From an uncultured Oscillospiraceae bacterium (GTDB taxonomy: Bacteria; Bacillota; Clostridia; Oscillospirales; Ruminococcaceae), in contig CAKTCT010000017.1 of the NCBI GenBank assembly GCA_934539585.1, positions 1 through 54,549 of the forward strand: a stretch of 54,549 bases of DNA, read 5' to 3'. Below are positions 42,301 through 49,504 of the stretch, piece after piece (position 1 is the first letter of the stretch; each line of letters opens with the position of its first letter). Position numbers and translations under genes: made by a program. The notes below the pieces were generated by a model. It was not told the DNA's origin. It saw nothing but the letters and a program-made list of their open reading frames with translations, and did no database searches.

Positions 42301-43493
42301 GTGACTTTGGCGGTGTCGGCGGGGGTCCACAGGGCTTTGAAGGTCTGGTTGGCCGCGGGGACAGTGGCGGGGATCTCCTGGTCCCAGCCGGTGAAGGTGT
42401 AGCCGGCCCGCTGGGGCTCGCCCACCTCGATGTCCGCGCCGTAGCGGGCGTAGATGGGCTCTACGCCGTAGCCGCCGTCCAGGTCGAAGCTGATGAGGTA
42501 GTAAAGGCGGTCGTAGTAGACGTCCACAACGGTGCTGCCGTCGGCGGCGATGGCGGTGGAGGTGTCATAGAGCAAGGAGTAGAAGCCGTCGTAGCTGTTG
42601 GCGAGACTTTCGCCGACGGGACGGCCGGTGAGGCCCTTGGCTTCCACGGTTGCGTCGGTATCCAGTGTGTAGCCGTTGTCATTGACGTTTTGCAGCCAAT
42701 GGTTGACGGTGAAGGTTACTTCGGCGGGGTAGTAGGTTACGGTGTAGGTGGTCTCGGGCGGTTCGCCGGGGGTGACAAGGACATCCACGGTTTCCTTGTT
42801 CGGCTCATAGCCCACGACGGTGGGGCTGGTCACGGTGGTGGAGTAGTTGATGTTCCGGGCGACAGAGGCCGTCCAGGAGGCGGCGGCTTCGGTGCCGTTC
42901 TCAAAAATATAGTTGATGATGATGGTCCAGGGCTCGGTGATCTCGCTTTCATCCCCGGAGGAGGAGTCGTCCCCCTCGACAGGGTTCGCAGCGGGGTCAA
43001 CCGCAGGATCGGCTGCGGGGAGCTGGTCGTCAGCGGCCTGGGAGCCCTCGGCGAAGGTGTCCCCGAGGATTTCCCCCAGAGAGGGGACCCGGGCGGGGGC
43101 AGAAGCCACGGGGGCGGTGACGGTCACGGTGACGGGGTCGGTGTAGGCGACGCCGTCCTCGCCGGTGACACGGCAGCGGAGGCTGACTTCGCCGCCGTCC
43201 AGGAGGTTGGCCACCATGGCATAGCTCAGCCGCAGGGCGGAGCCGGTGGACCCGGCGATGTTGGCCCACTGACCGCCAAAGCTCTCGATCTGCCACTGAT
43301 AGTCGGCGGCGGAGCCGGAGACCGTCAGCAGGATTTTTTCGTTTTGGGGAAGGTCCACGCTGTCCGCGGCGCTGCCGTTATAGCAGATCGCCGGAGCGTC
43401 GGATTCGGCGGCGACAGCCTGGGCGAGAGAACCCGGCATCATGCCGAACACCATAGCACAGCAGAGGAGCAGCGCTAAAAATCTTTTCTTCAT
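39312..43493 (-). CDS. giant secreted adhesin with InlB-type repeats and His/Cys repeats
   Basis: The 1393-residue protein has a signal peptide (to about 28), an Ig-like N-terminal region, an acidic Asp/Ala/Ser-rich linker and then many beta-grasp units of the InlB/Listeria-Bacteroides type (GYTFTGWDQ, FEGWYTDQFF, FVGWFYLDN, FVGWYTTED). HTHTDSCY-like motifs lie at about 41857-42175. A SpaA/prealbumin-like domain (GLKVGTYTVTEVG) is near the C-terminus. There is no sorting signal; it ends KWLSGDTFLDNLFKH, so it is probably held by other fibre proteins. Parts of the middle (about 41280-41720 and 41980-42250) are distinctly AT-rich, suggesting domain exchange. Confidence 0.88.
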   Translation of the reverse strand: MKKRFLALLLCCAMVFGMMPGSLAQAVAAESDAPAICYNGSAADSVDLPQNEKILLTVSGSAADYQWQIESFGGQWANIAGSTGSALRLSYAMVANLLDGGEVSLRCRVTGEDGVAYTDPVTVTVTAPVASAPARVPSLGEILGDTFAEGSQAADDQLPAADPAVDPAANPVEGDDSSSGDESEITEPWTIIINYIFENGTEAAASWTASVARNINYSTTVTSPTVVGYEPNKETVDVLVTPGEPPETTYTVTYYPAEVTFTVNHWLQNVNDNGYTLDTDATVEAKGLTGRPVGESLANSYDGFYSLLYDTSTAIAADGSTVVDVYYDRLYYLISFDLDGGYGVEPIYARYGADIEVGEPQRAGYTFTGWDQEIPATVPAANQTFKALWTPADTAKVTIVFWGQDADDTDGSKYSYLDSSEVYVKPGKELTYSETRTLICALDKHTHTDSCYTCGQSSHTHNVECYTGVGRAGSPWFAPSDAVNGQIYSGARKYIYINGTWYRYSGSLSDGDIATPTCGKTEGVHTHTDACLGCGKVEHTHNSDCYLGNAGLDKNLWKFKSSDTVTVAADGTTILNVYYDRTVFTLTFKDRNSTVKTIEAKWGTDIHSSFPIKQGESTILWSVPKNCQTFKSGTYLASINTMPSENITFTVNDIVSAATIYYYVETLPGQSGTYPKNGKNFDLYKEVKYTRNGYLTYAEEFHDINGFTQWWSDPKFSSFDKNGKTSTINKENYLCYTRNNYTLRFYNYTDKLDKEETVPYQDKINNHTFVPDYPAGLEEGAYTFEGWYTDQFFHNKVTDATTMPAGDTMIFAHWVPNTHTVRTFLTSAMADDELLNTWAKVPHGSVIDAPEAPEREGGYKFVGWFYLDNGQEKAFDFSMPINRDLDLYALWSSNVLKPYTIHYQLEDGTTIAPDTTGSGLAGSSKTFDAKTGTQLNAGYQEGYFPKTSSHSLVLKMDDEGTNEFTFYYVKLPEVDYTVRYLDKATGEPVVVNGQPIPDKHATTSNAVVTEEYMRITGYRPDAYQKSLILSADETKNILIFWYTKDDVHAPVHIVHWIQNIEGENYTQYVAHTDLDAEIGSTRKEDPLSIPGFAYNGESSISTGIVTAKGLELNLYYDRILYPYEFRFLEQGTNKELKPPIGDFARYQARVTQTAPEIPGYTLVSAKSQTIQIAIEAPANLANKNVRIFYYTEQTVDIEYKVVGPTGCGTLDNYKESLKVITGEAKGSTPTAAPGFKFVGWYTTEDCIFRVDDVIPNSVDPTTNKLTPQKRPNSGHYAATYYAKFEYDVTDLTITKQGWNEIDENQTFLFDVTGPNGYSTRVAIVGKGSVTISGLKVGTYTVTEVGSWSWRYLGPYGTVITLDPTTENKVTIRNTRQTSKWLSGDTFLDNLFKH

Positions 43494-43514
43494 CTGCGAT
43501 TCTCCTTCCGGAAA

Positions 43515-44186
43515 TTATGGGAGCTCCGGCTCGTTGACAGCCTGGATGGCTGCCAGCGGGGAGGCGGGGTCCTCGTGGGCGGGCCAGCCGCCGACATCCA
43601 GGACGCTGCCGCTTTCCGGGGTGTTGTTCCGGGACTGGACGGCGTCGCTGTTGATGAGGATGCGCACGGAGCAGTTCTGGTATTCGTTGCCCGTTTCCGG
43701 GGCGAAGCGCACGTTGGTGAACAGGGGGGCGGTGCGGCCCTCGGCGTCGGCGGGAACTTTATAATAGTAGAACCCGTCCGGACCCTGGACCCACTGCCAA
43801 TCGCCCTGGGCGGCTTCGTTGAAAAGCAGCTGCACCATGGAGACGGTCCGGTCGCCTACGGTGAACTCGGTGGGGAGTTTCGTCTGGCCGTCGGCGGCGG
43901 TGATCTCTACGGTGACGCTGGCCCGGACCCAGGATTCGCCGGTGCCGGTGTTCTGCACCCGGACGATCTTGGAAAGGCTCCGGCCGGGCATGACGGCGTC
44001 GGCGGGGTCGGAGTAGTCCAGCTCCTCGCCGCTGACGTTCTGCTTTTCGTCGATGGCGATGCGGATGGTGCCGGTGGTGATGGTGTTATGGGCCGTGGTC
44101 TCGGCGGTGAAGAAGGCTGCGGTTCCCGTTGCGGCGATGGACAGGCAGATGGCTGCCGCCGCCAGGATCAACAATTTTCGTTTCAT
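43515..44186 (-). CDS. TasA/camelysin-like secreted protein 4 (SipW-dependent type)
   Basis: The 223-residue protein has a basic start, hydrophobic core and ATGTAAFFTAETTAHNTITTG junction of the SipW type, then a beta-rich body with an IDEKQN acidic turn. It is longer than its paralogues and ends in a proline/acidic tail. Start ATG 44186 is chosen because GAGAGGAG lies about ten bases upstream; the longer frame begins with TTG at that same ribosome site. A strong hairpin separates it from TasA-like protein 3, so its level may differ from that of the first three. Confidence 0.82.
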   Translation of the reverse strand: MKRKLLILAAAAICLSIAATGTAAFFTAETTAHNTITTGTIRIAIDEKQNVSGEELDYSDPADAVMPGRSLSKIVRVQNTGTGESWVRASVTVEITAADGQTKLPTEFTVGDRTVSMVQLLFNEAAQGDWQWVQGPDGFYYYKVPADAEGRTAPLFTNVRFAPETGNEYQNCSVRILINSDAVQSRNNTPESGSVLDVGGWPAHEDPASPLAAIQAVNEPELP

Positions 44187-44250
44187 AGTCCGTGCTCCTC
44201 TCAAGGATGTTTATACCAATGGGAAAAGGATGGCAAAATGCGGCCTTTCC

Positions 44251-44293
44251 GGCCATAGGAGAATATCCGGGGGCCGGGTACTCTCCTATGGCC
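44251..44293 (-). promoter_or_regulatory. intercistronic hairpin inside the fibre operon
   Basis: A perfect 12-bp stem (44251-44262 with 44282-44293) lies between TasA-like genes 3 and 4. On the minus strand no T run follows directly, so it looks like a partial attenuator or mRNA stabiliser rather than a full terminator. Confidence 0.6.
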
Positions 44294-44320
44294 CGCGCCG
44301 CGGGGCGCAGGCCGGGAATT

Positions 44321-44932
44321 TTACTGCTGGGCGTCGTAAGCCTCGAAAGCTTTGTCCCAAGAGGAGAAGCTGTCGGACTGGATGGCTTCGGCAACGACGG
44401 TGATGGCGCCGAAATCATCGCCGTTTTCGATGGCGGTGGGGATGGTCACGGTGTTGAACATAGCGGGAGTGCTGGCACCCTTGGCCAGAACGTCGGCATA
44501 CTTCAGAACGAAGGTGACGTTGCCATTGGCATCGGCAGAGGCGCTCTCAACGGTCCAGCCGGTGTTCAGGGATTTCACCAGGAGGGTCAGGGAGTCTTTC
44601 AGCTCGCCCTGGTAGTCGGGGAAGTACTTGGCAAGCTCCGCAGTCCAGTCGGCAACGGTGACTTTGCCCCGGATGTAGGCGGAGTTGTCGCCGGTGTTAT
44701 GGACGATGGGGTCCTTGGGGCACTCCGCGCCGGGCATAACGGTGTAGCTGTTGGAGGTGACGCGGCTTTCACCGCCGTTGATGTCGGCTTCGTCCAGGGC
44801 GATTTTAACGTTGCCCATGGTGAAGGTGTTGTTAGCGGTCTTGGTGTCGGTGAAGTAGGCCAGAGACGCGCCGACGATGGCGATGGCGACCATGGCGATG
44901 CACAGGCACAGAGCAGTGATTTTCTTTTTCAT
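44321..44932 (-). CDS. TasA/camelysin-like secreted protein 3 (SipW-dependent type)
   Basis: The 203-residue protein is the closest of the set to classic TasA/CalY: signal segment, GASLAYFTD cleavage region, NNTFTMGNVKIALDE first strand, VMPGAE...KDPIVHNTGD and the C-terminal VVAEAIQSDS motif. In Bacillus, TasA is trimmed by SipW and polymerises into the biofilm fibre. The GAAAGGAAG site before ATG 44932 is good. It is followed by the 44251-44293 hairpin, which may protect its mRNA and give higher output; this makes it a candidate for the major fibre subunit. Confidence 0.87.
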   Translation of the reverse strand: MKKKITALCLCIAMVAIAIVGASLAYFTDTKTANNTFTMGNVKIALDEADINGGESRVTSNSYTVMPGAECPKDPIVHNTGDNSAYIRGKVTVADWTAELAKYFPDYQGELKDSLTLLVKSLNTGWTVESASADANGNVTFVLKYADVLAKGASTPAMFNTVTIPTAIENGDDFGAITVVAEAIQSDSFSSWDKAFEAYDAQQ

Positions 44933-44956
44933 GACGGGAAACTTCCTTTCAAAATG

Positions 44957-45526
44957 TTAGTTGGCCTTTTCCCAAGCCTTTTCCACAGTATCGATGCCCG
45001 CTTTCTGGACAGCATAGGCGGTGAATTTCAGGAGAGGGGTCTTGTTGTCGCCGGTGAGAGCGTCGATTTGCGCTTTGGTCAGGGTGTCGCTGACGGTGAT
45101 GGTGTTGTCGGTCAGGATGTAGAAAGTCTGGGCATTATCGGCATCGGTCCCGACTTCGCGGTAGTAGACGCCCGCATGGCCAGTCAGAGGGGTCCAGACG
45201 GTGTTGTCAACGGTGAAGGTCACGGCGTTGAGGAATTCGCCGGTCTGCTCCACTTCGACAAAGAGCCAGCAAGGCTCGGAGCCTTTGGTCACTTCGACGT
45301 AGGGGTCCTTTTTAATGTTCACACCGGGAATGATTTTGTAGTCGCTGCCGGTGCTTTCATCGAGCTTAATGTTGATGTTGCCATAGGTGAAGGTGTTGGT
45401 GACGGTGGCGGTGGAGGTCACGAGCCATGCCACGGTGCCGCCGACTGCGCATCCGATGGCCAGAACGACGGCCAGGAGCGCCACCAGGAGCTTGCCGCTG
45501 ATGCGGCGGGGTTCTTTGCGTTCCAT
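44957..45526 (-). CDS. TasA/camelysin-like secreted protein 2 (SipW-dependent type)
   Basis: The 189-residue protein starts with a basic MERKEPRR tail, a hydrophobic helix, GGTVAWLVTS and VTNTFTYGNINIKLDE, then IIPGVNIKKDPYVEV. The end carries TAYAVQKAG...AWEKAN. All are features of the SipW-dependent family. It sits 24 bases upstream of TasA-like gene 3. A small hairpin at 45587-45612 lies between it and gene 1. Confidence 0.85.
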   Translation of the reverse strand: MERKEPRRISGKLLVALLAVVLAIGCAVGGTVAWLVTSTATVTNTFTYGNINIKLDESTGSDYKIIPGVNIKKDPYVEVTKGSEPCWLFVEVEQTGEFLNAVTFTVDNTVWTPLTGHAGVYYREVGTDADNAQTFYILTDNTITVSDTLTKAQIDALTGDNKTPLLKFTAYAVQKAGIDTVEKAWEKAN

Positions 45527-45586
45527 ACTGTGATTTCTTCCTTTCTTTGCGTTATGCGGAAGGGCGTTCCGCAGGAATTATTTCCG

Positions 45587-45612
45587 CGGAGGGTCTTTTC
45601 CGGGGCCCTCCG
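45587..45612 (-). promoter_or_regulatory. second intercistronic hairpin in the fibre operon
   Basis: A 7-bp GC stem CGGAGGG/CCCTCCG (45587-45593 with 45606-45612) lies between TasA-like genes 1 and 2, with no T run on the minus strand. Confidence 0.45.
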
Positions 45613-45627
45613 GTGAAAACGGAAGGG

Positions 45628-46233
45628 TCAGTTGCCTTTGCCGAAGGTCTCGGCCCAGGCTTCTTCGGCGGTGTCAAAGCTCGCGTGCTGAACAGCATAG
45701 GCGGTGACGTTGATGGTTTTGCTGTCGATCTGGTCCCAGCCGGAGGTATCATTGGCGTTGTCGGCGATCTTTAATTCGGTGAAGACCGTCAGGTCCGTGG
45801 CTTCCTGGCCTTTGGTGTATTCTTGGTAGTACACATTGGCAACGCCGTTCAGGGAAGTCCAGCCATTGGCCGAAATCTGGCCTGCGATGTTGGTGTAGCC
45901 GTCTGCCACAGTGGCCGCCTCAAAAGCGGCAATGCCGTTTTCCACCTTCACGAAAATGTAGCAGCTTTCGCTGTCCGCACGCACATGGACGATGGGGTCC
46001 TTCAGGTAGGTGCTGCCGGGCATCAGAAGGTAGGCGTTGGACGTGTCGCGGCTGGCGCCGGAGGTGCTGTTGTCTACGTCGGTTTCGTCCATGGTGATAT
46101 TGACTTTACCCACGGAGAAGGTGTTGGAAACGTCCGCCTGAGAGGTCAGGTACGCCATGGTTCCAAACACAGAGGTGACGACCAGCAGAATGGCGCAAAG
46201 GGAGAGGATCAGTGCTTTGGTTTTGGCTTTCAT
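45628..46233 (-). CDS. TasA/camelysin-like secreted protein 1 (SipW-dependent type)
   Basis: The 201-residue protein has a signal segment ending GTMAYLTSQ, then VSNTFSVGKVNITMDETD, LMPGSTYLKDPIVHV and a C-terminal VTAYAVQHAS...AWAE. These match TasA/camelysin-like proteins. It directly follows the SipW peptidase gene by 38 bases, as in the Bacillus sipW-tasA order. AAAGGAGGTT lies about five bases before ATG 46233. It is a candidate major or minor fibre subunit. Confidence 0.87.
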   Translation of the reverse strand: MKAKTKALILSLCAILLVVTSVFGTMAYLTSQADVSNTFSVGKVNITMDETDVDNSTSGASRDTSNAYLLMPGSTYLKDPIVHVRADSESCYIFVKVENGIAAFEAATVADGYTNIAGQISANGWTSLNGVANVYYQEYTKGQEATDLTVFTELKIADNANDTSGWDQIDSKTINVTAYAVQHASFDTAEEAWAETFGKGN

Positions 46234-46271
46234 CGGGGAACCTCCTTTAAAATAATGCCAAATTCTATGGA

Positions 46272-46823
46272 TCAGCCTTGGGGGCTGTCCGGGTCCGGGG
46301 ACTGCTTGGACGGCTTTTTCTTGTCGTCGGAGAAAAGATCGGGGAGAAAGACCAGCAGAAGCAGAATGGCTCCCGCCGAGATGGCAACGTACATGCCTGG
46401 GGGCTGCTGGATGTAATTGGCCACATATCCCAGGTAGGGAATGGTGAACACCGGCACGCCGATGACGTTCTTATAATGGACCAATCCGCCGTCAGGGGAG
46501 TCGTTGGCGTCGCCTTTGGTGCGGAACCGGAGCACCGTGGGGTCCTCCTCGTCGGGGACGACTTCAATGACCCGGTGGGTGGCTACGGTGTCCTCCGCCA
46601 GAAGAAAGGTGATGGCTTGTCCCTCTTTGATCGTTGCGGGGTCCACCTTTTTCACATAGATCAGGGAACCGGTGTGGTAGGCAGGCTCCATGGAGCCGGA
46701 GAGCACGGTGAAAACCTGGAGTCCAAACAGCCGTGCGCCCACCAGCAGGGCCGCGAAAATCACTACCAGCGCCACCAGAATACTGCTGACGACATTCCAT
46801 ACTTTTTTAACCGCGTGACCCAT
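46272..46823 (-). CDS. sipW: signal peptidase I, ER/SipW type
   Basis: The 183-residue peptidase has an N-terminal membrane helix (about 11-32), catalytic Ser44 in LSGSMEPA, His83 in ATHRVIE where ordinary bacterial signal peptidases carry Lys, and Asp residues in GDANDSPD (104-111). It has a second membrane helix near the C-terminus and a lysine/proline tail. The Ser-His-Asp arrangement defines the SipW group that matures TasA-like proteins. It is the first gene of the surface-fibre operon and should process the five TasA-like products encoded after it. Confidence 0.92.
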   Translation of the reverse strand: MGHAVKKVWNVVSSILVALVVIFAALLVGARLFGLQVFTVLSGSMEPAYHTGSLIYVKKVDPATIKEGQAITFLLAEDTVATHRVIEVVPDEEDPTVLRFRTKGDANDSPDGGLVHYKNVIGVPVFTIPYLGYVANYIQQPPGMYVAISAGAILLLLVFLPDLFSDDKKKPSKQSPDPDSPQG

Positions 46824-46927
46824 CTTGCAGAATCCTCACCTCCTCTTGAAAAAGTCCGTGAAGGCGGAAGAAACTGCATAAACTCGACCAAATGTTCTTA
46901 AAATTTCTTCCAGACCATCTTACCATA

Positions 46928-46956
46928 ATCATAGCACAATAAGAACAAAATTTCAA
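46928..46956 (-). promoter_or_regulatory. promoter of the sipW surface-fibre operon
   Basis: On the minus strand TTGAAA (46956-46951) and TATGAT (46933-46928) have a 17-base spacer and a TGC extension. A leader of about 100 nt precedes sipW. No other clear promoter is seen between it and the sortase gene. Confidence 0.75.
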
Positions 46957-47028
46957 GAGAAAAAATGAATTTTCTGCGACTTGTTCACCTTCTTGTAATA
47001 TTTGTGCAAAGAACCTCCCGAAAGGGGC

Positions 47029-47829
47029 TCAGGAGAACTTGGCGGCATCCCGGAACTCCTTGTAGGACATGCCGGTGTGGTAGCGGACGAACTTCCGCAG
47101 CAGCTCCGGGGAGTCGAAACGGAGGAGCCCGGCGGCCTGGGTCCCGGTGAGGTTCCGGTCGTGGAGGAGCTGCCGCAGGAGCTTCAGCTGCTCCACGGCG
47201 ATGACCTCCTTCAGGGTCTTTCCGGCACATTCCCGGCAGATGCGGTTTAAGTGGTCCCGGCTGTATCCCAGGGCGGCAGAGGCTTCCTGGGCGCTGGGAT
47301 TTTCTCCGGCCCGGCTTTCGGCGTATTCGCAGCAGCGCTCGTAGATTTCGTAGTTGCCCCCCTCGGCCCGAGTGCAGCGGCAGACGGCGTCCAGGAGGAC
47401 CAGGAGCAGCCCCTCCCGGCGGCCGGGGATTTCGCTGGGATAGCGGCCGGCGTTGGCCAGCTTCTGGGTCAGGTCCCGGACCTCGGCGGTGTTCCGGAGC
47501 TTCCGGAAGGGGGCGGAGGTCAGGGGCGGCAGGTCGCCGGTATAATGGAAGGCCACGGAGGCCAGGACCGTCCCCGGGGCCGCCTGGCAGGAGACGTCCA
47601 GGAAGCCCTGGATGAGGACGGTGCTGTCGGGCCGGATGAGGACGGCTGTTTTTCCAAAAAGCAGCGTGGCCTCGCCCCGGAGGACCCCCAGGAGACGGGT
47701 CCCGCTGCCCGCTTTCAGGACAGTGGTCCCGCCCTGCTGGAGGGCGAGCTTCTGGGCGCTGAACAGGGTAAGGGTTTCCACGGGAGGCTCCCGGTTATAC
47801 TCGCTGTTGGCGCTGGGAAGGTAAATCAT
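47029..47829 (-). CDS. AraC-type regulator with short N-terminal cupin domain
   Basis: The 266-residue protein has an N-terminal beta-rich sensing domain and a C-terminal helix-turn-helix pair: SAQEASAALGYSRDHLNRICREC and LTGTQAAGLLRFDSPELLRKFVRYHTGMSYKEFR. ATG 47829 follows CAGGAG by about nine bases. It is divergent from the GH32/PfkB operon and probably regulates it. It lies about 200 bases from the sipW operon on the same strand, with no clear terminator in front of sipW, so some read-through is possible. Confidence 0.82.
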   Translation of the reverse strand: MIYLPSANSEYNREPPVETLTLFSAQKLALQQGGTTVLKAGSGTRLLGVLRGEATLLFGKTAVLIRPDSTVLIQGFLDVSCQAAPGTVLASVAFHYTGDLPPLTSAPFRKLRNTAEVRDLTQKLANAGRYPSEIPGRREGLLLVLLDAVCRCTRAEGGNYEIYERCCEYAESRAGENPSAQEASAALGYSRDHLNRICRECAGKTLKEVIAVEQLKLLRQLLHDRNLTGTQAAGLLRFDSPELLRKFVRYHTGMSYKEFRDAAKFS

Positions 47830-47893
47830 GTCGTTTTTTCTCCTGTTTTTTTGATTTTTTCTCTTTACGGTTTGTGTGAAAAATGTTATATTT

Positions 47894-47922
47894 ATTTTAG
47901 CACCAACAAAAATTTTTTGCAA
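47894..47922 (-). promoter_or_regulatory. promoter of the AraC regulator gene
   Basis: On the minus strand TTGCAA (47922-47917) and TAAAAT (47899-47894) are 17 bases apart, with a TGC extension before the -10. Confidence 0.65.
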
Positions 47923-47925
47923 CGT

Positions 47926-47941
47926 TTTTCGGCGTTTTCAA
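47926..47941. promoter_or_regulatory. cre-like site in the GH32/AraC divergent region
   Basis: The 16 bases TTTTCGGCGTTTTCAA fit the CcpA catabolite element (read on the minus strand) with about two mismatches. The site lies just upstream of the araC -35 and about 30 bases before the GH32 gene, where CcpA repression would be sensible. Confidence 0.35.
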
Positions 47942-47970
47942 AACTTTTTAGAATTTTCAGGAGGGGCGTT

Positions 47971-49503
47971 ATGCATATTCGCATCGAGAAAAAGTATTTA
48001 ATTTTTCCCGTCAACAGACATTGCGCGGTGAAGCGGCTGTCCATGAAGGATAGCGGCCGGGAGGTCTACGGCCTGGACCTCCGCCTGGACAACCGGGAGC
48101 CGGATTTCTCCGCCTGCGTGGATGTTTCCCGGTTCCTGGGCCGGGAGCTGGAGGTTTCGGCAGACCCGGCCATGGGGCTTTCCTTTGTCCAGGCGGACGA
48201 GGAGCCCTTCCAGGACCTCTACCGGGAGCCCTGGCGGCCCCTGGTCCACTTTACGCCGAAAAACGGCTGGCTCAACGACCCCAACGGCCTTTGCTGGCTG
48301 GACGGGGTGTACCACATGTTTTACCAGCACAATCCCGGGGGCGCGGATTGGGGCAACATGCACTGGGGCCACGCCGTCAGCCGGGACCTGCTCCATTGGG
48401 AGGAGCGGGAGATCGCCCTGTTCCCCGATGAGCACGGGACCTGCTTCTCCGGCAGCGCCGTTGTGGACCGGAAAAACCTTCTGAGTCTGGGCCCGGAGAC
48501 CATGGCCCTGTTCTACACGGCGGCGGGGGAGGAATTCACCCAGCGGCTGGCCGTATCCGAGGACGGGGGAAAGACCTTCCGGCCCTACCGGGAGGCCCCG
48601 ATTCTGGCCGGCATCACCCGGGAGAACCGGGACCCCAAGGTGGTCTACTGCCCGGAGCTGGGGCGCTACGTCATGGCGCTGTACCTCACCGGCGAACGGT
48701 ATCTCCTGCTGACCTCGGAGAATCTGACGGACTGGCGGAAGCTCCAGGAGCTCCTGCTGCCCTGCGACAACGAGTGCCCGGACCTGTACTGCCTTCCCGA
48801 CGGCGAGGGCGGGAAGAAATGGGTCTTTTCCGGGGCCCACGGCTACTATTATATCGGGGAGTTTTCCGGAGGGAAGTTCGTGCCGGATTCCGAGGCGGCC
48901 CAGTACCTGTTCGGGACCTGCGACTACGCCGCCCAGACCTTTTCCGGCCTTCCCGGCGGGGAGGTGGTCCGGATGGCCTGGAACCACATCGGCATCCCCT
49001 CCTCCCGGGTGACGGAGCAGATGAGCCTGCCGGTGCGGATGTTCCTGAAGCGGAAGGGGCGGTTCCTGCGGCTCTGCTCGGCCTTCTGGCCGGGATTGGA
49101 GACCCTTTCCGCCGGGTCCCGGACCTGGGAGGACCTTCGTCCCGGCGACTCCCGGCTGCCTCTGGCGGTAAAGCCCGGGGCCGTGCGGGTAAGGCTCCTG
49201 GCGGAGCCGGGGCAGGACTTCACCCTGACCCTGTTCGGCCGGAGCACCACCCTTCGGGGCAGCCGGAACCAGCTGGAGGTGGGGAGCAGCAAGGGCCCTC
49301 TCAACGTGAGCAGCGGTCCCGTCTCCCTGGACCTGATCGCGGACCGGTACAGCGTGCAGATTCTGTCCGACGACGGCAGCATCGGGTATACGGAGCCCTT
49401 TTTCTGTGACTACAATCTGCCGTATCTGACGATCAGCGGGGAGGAAAATGCGAGAATTTCCCGGCTGGAACTTGCGGAGCTGAAAGGAATCTGGGAGGAC
49501 TGA
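47971..49503 (+). CDS. glycoside hydrolase family 32 (sucrose/fructan hydrolase)
   Basis: The 510-residue enzyme releases fructose from sucrose, sucrose-6-phosphate or fructans. All three catalytic motifs are present: nucleophile Asp103 in GWLNDPNG, RDP at 220-222 and acid/base Glu268 in NECPDLY. A beta-sandwich domain follows the propeller, and about 85 additional residues precede it. No signal peptide is visible, so imported substrate is hydrolysed. ATG 47971 has CAGGAGGGG about five bases upstream. It is coupled to a PfkB kinase that would phosphorylate the fructose. No sucrose PTS gene is near, which favours non-phosphorylated substrate. Confidence 0.9.
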   Translation: MHIRIEKKYLIFPVNRHCAVKRLSMKDSGREVYGLDLRLDNREPDFSACVDVSRFLGRELEVSADPAMGLSFVQADEEPFQDLYREPWRPLVHFTPKNGWLNDPNGLCWLDGVYHMFYQHNPGGADWGNMHWGHAVSRDLLHWEEREIALFPDEHGTCFSGSAVVDRKNLLSLGPETMALFYTAAGEEFTQRLAVSEDGGKTFRPYREAPILAGITRENRDPKVVYCPELGRYVMALYLTGERYLLLTSENLTDWRKLQELLLPCDNECPDLYCLPDGEGGKKWVFSGAHGYYYIGEFSGGKFVPDSEAAQYLFGTCDYAAQTFSGLPGGEVVRMAWNHIGIPSSRVTEQMSLPVRMFLKRKGRFLRLCSAFWPGLETLSAGSRTWEDLRPGDSRLPLAVKPGAVRVRLLAEPGQDFTLTLFGRSTTLRGSRNQLEVGSSKGPLNVSSGPVSLDLIADRYSVQILSDDGSIGYTEPFFCDYNLPYLTISGEENARISRLELAELKGIWED

Positions 49504-49504
49504 C

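Noticed and set aside
47251..47970. Long N-terminal extension of the GH32 gene
   Set aside because: It lies antisense to the AraC regulator and crosses the divergent promoter region; ATG 47971 has a strong ribosome site.
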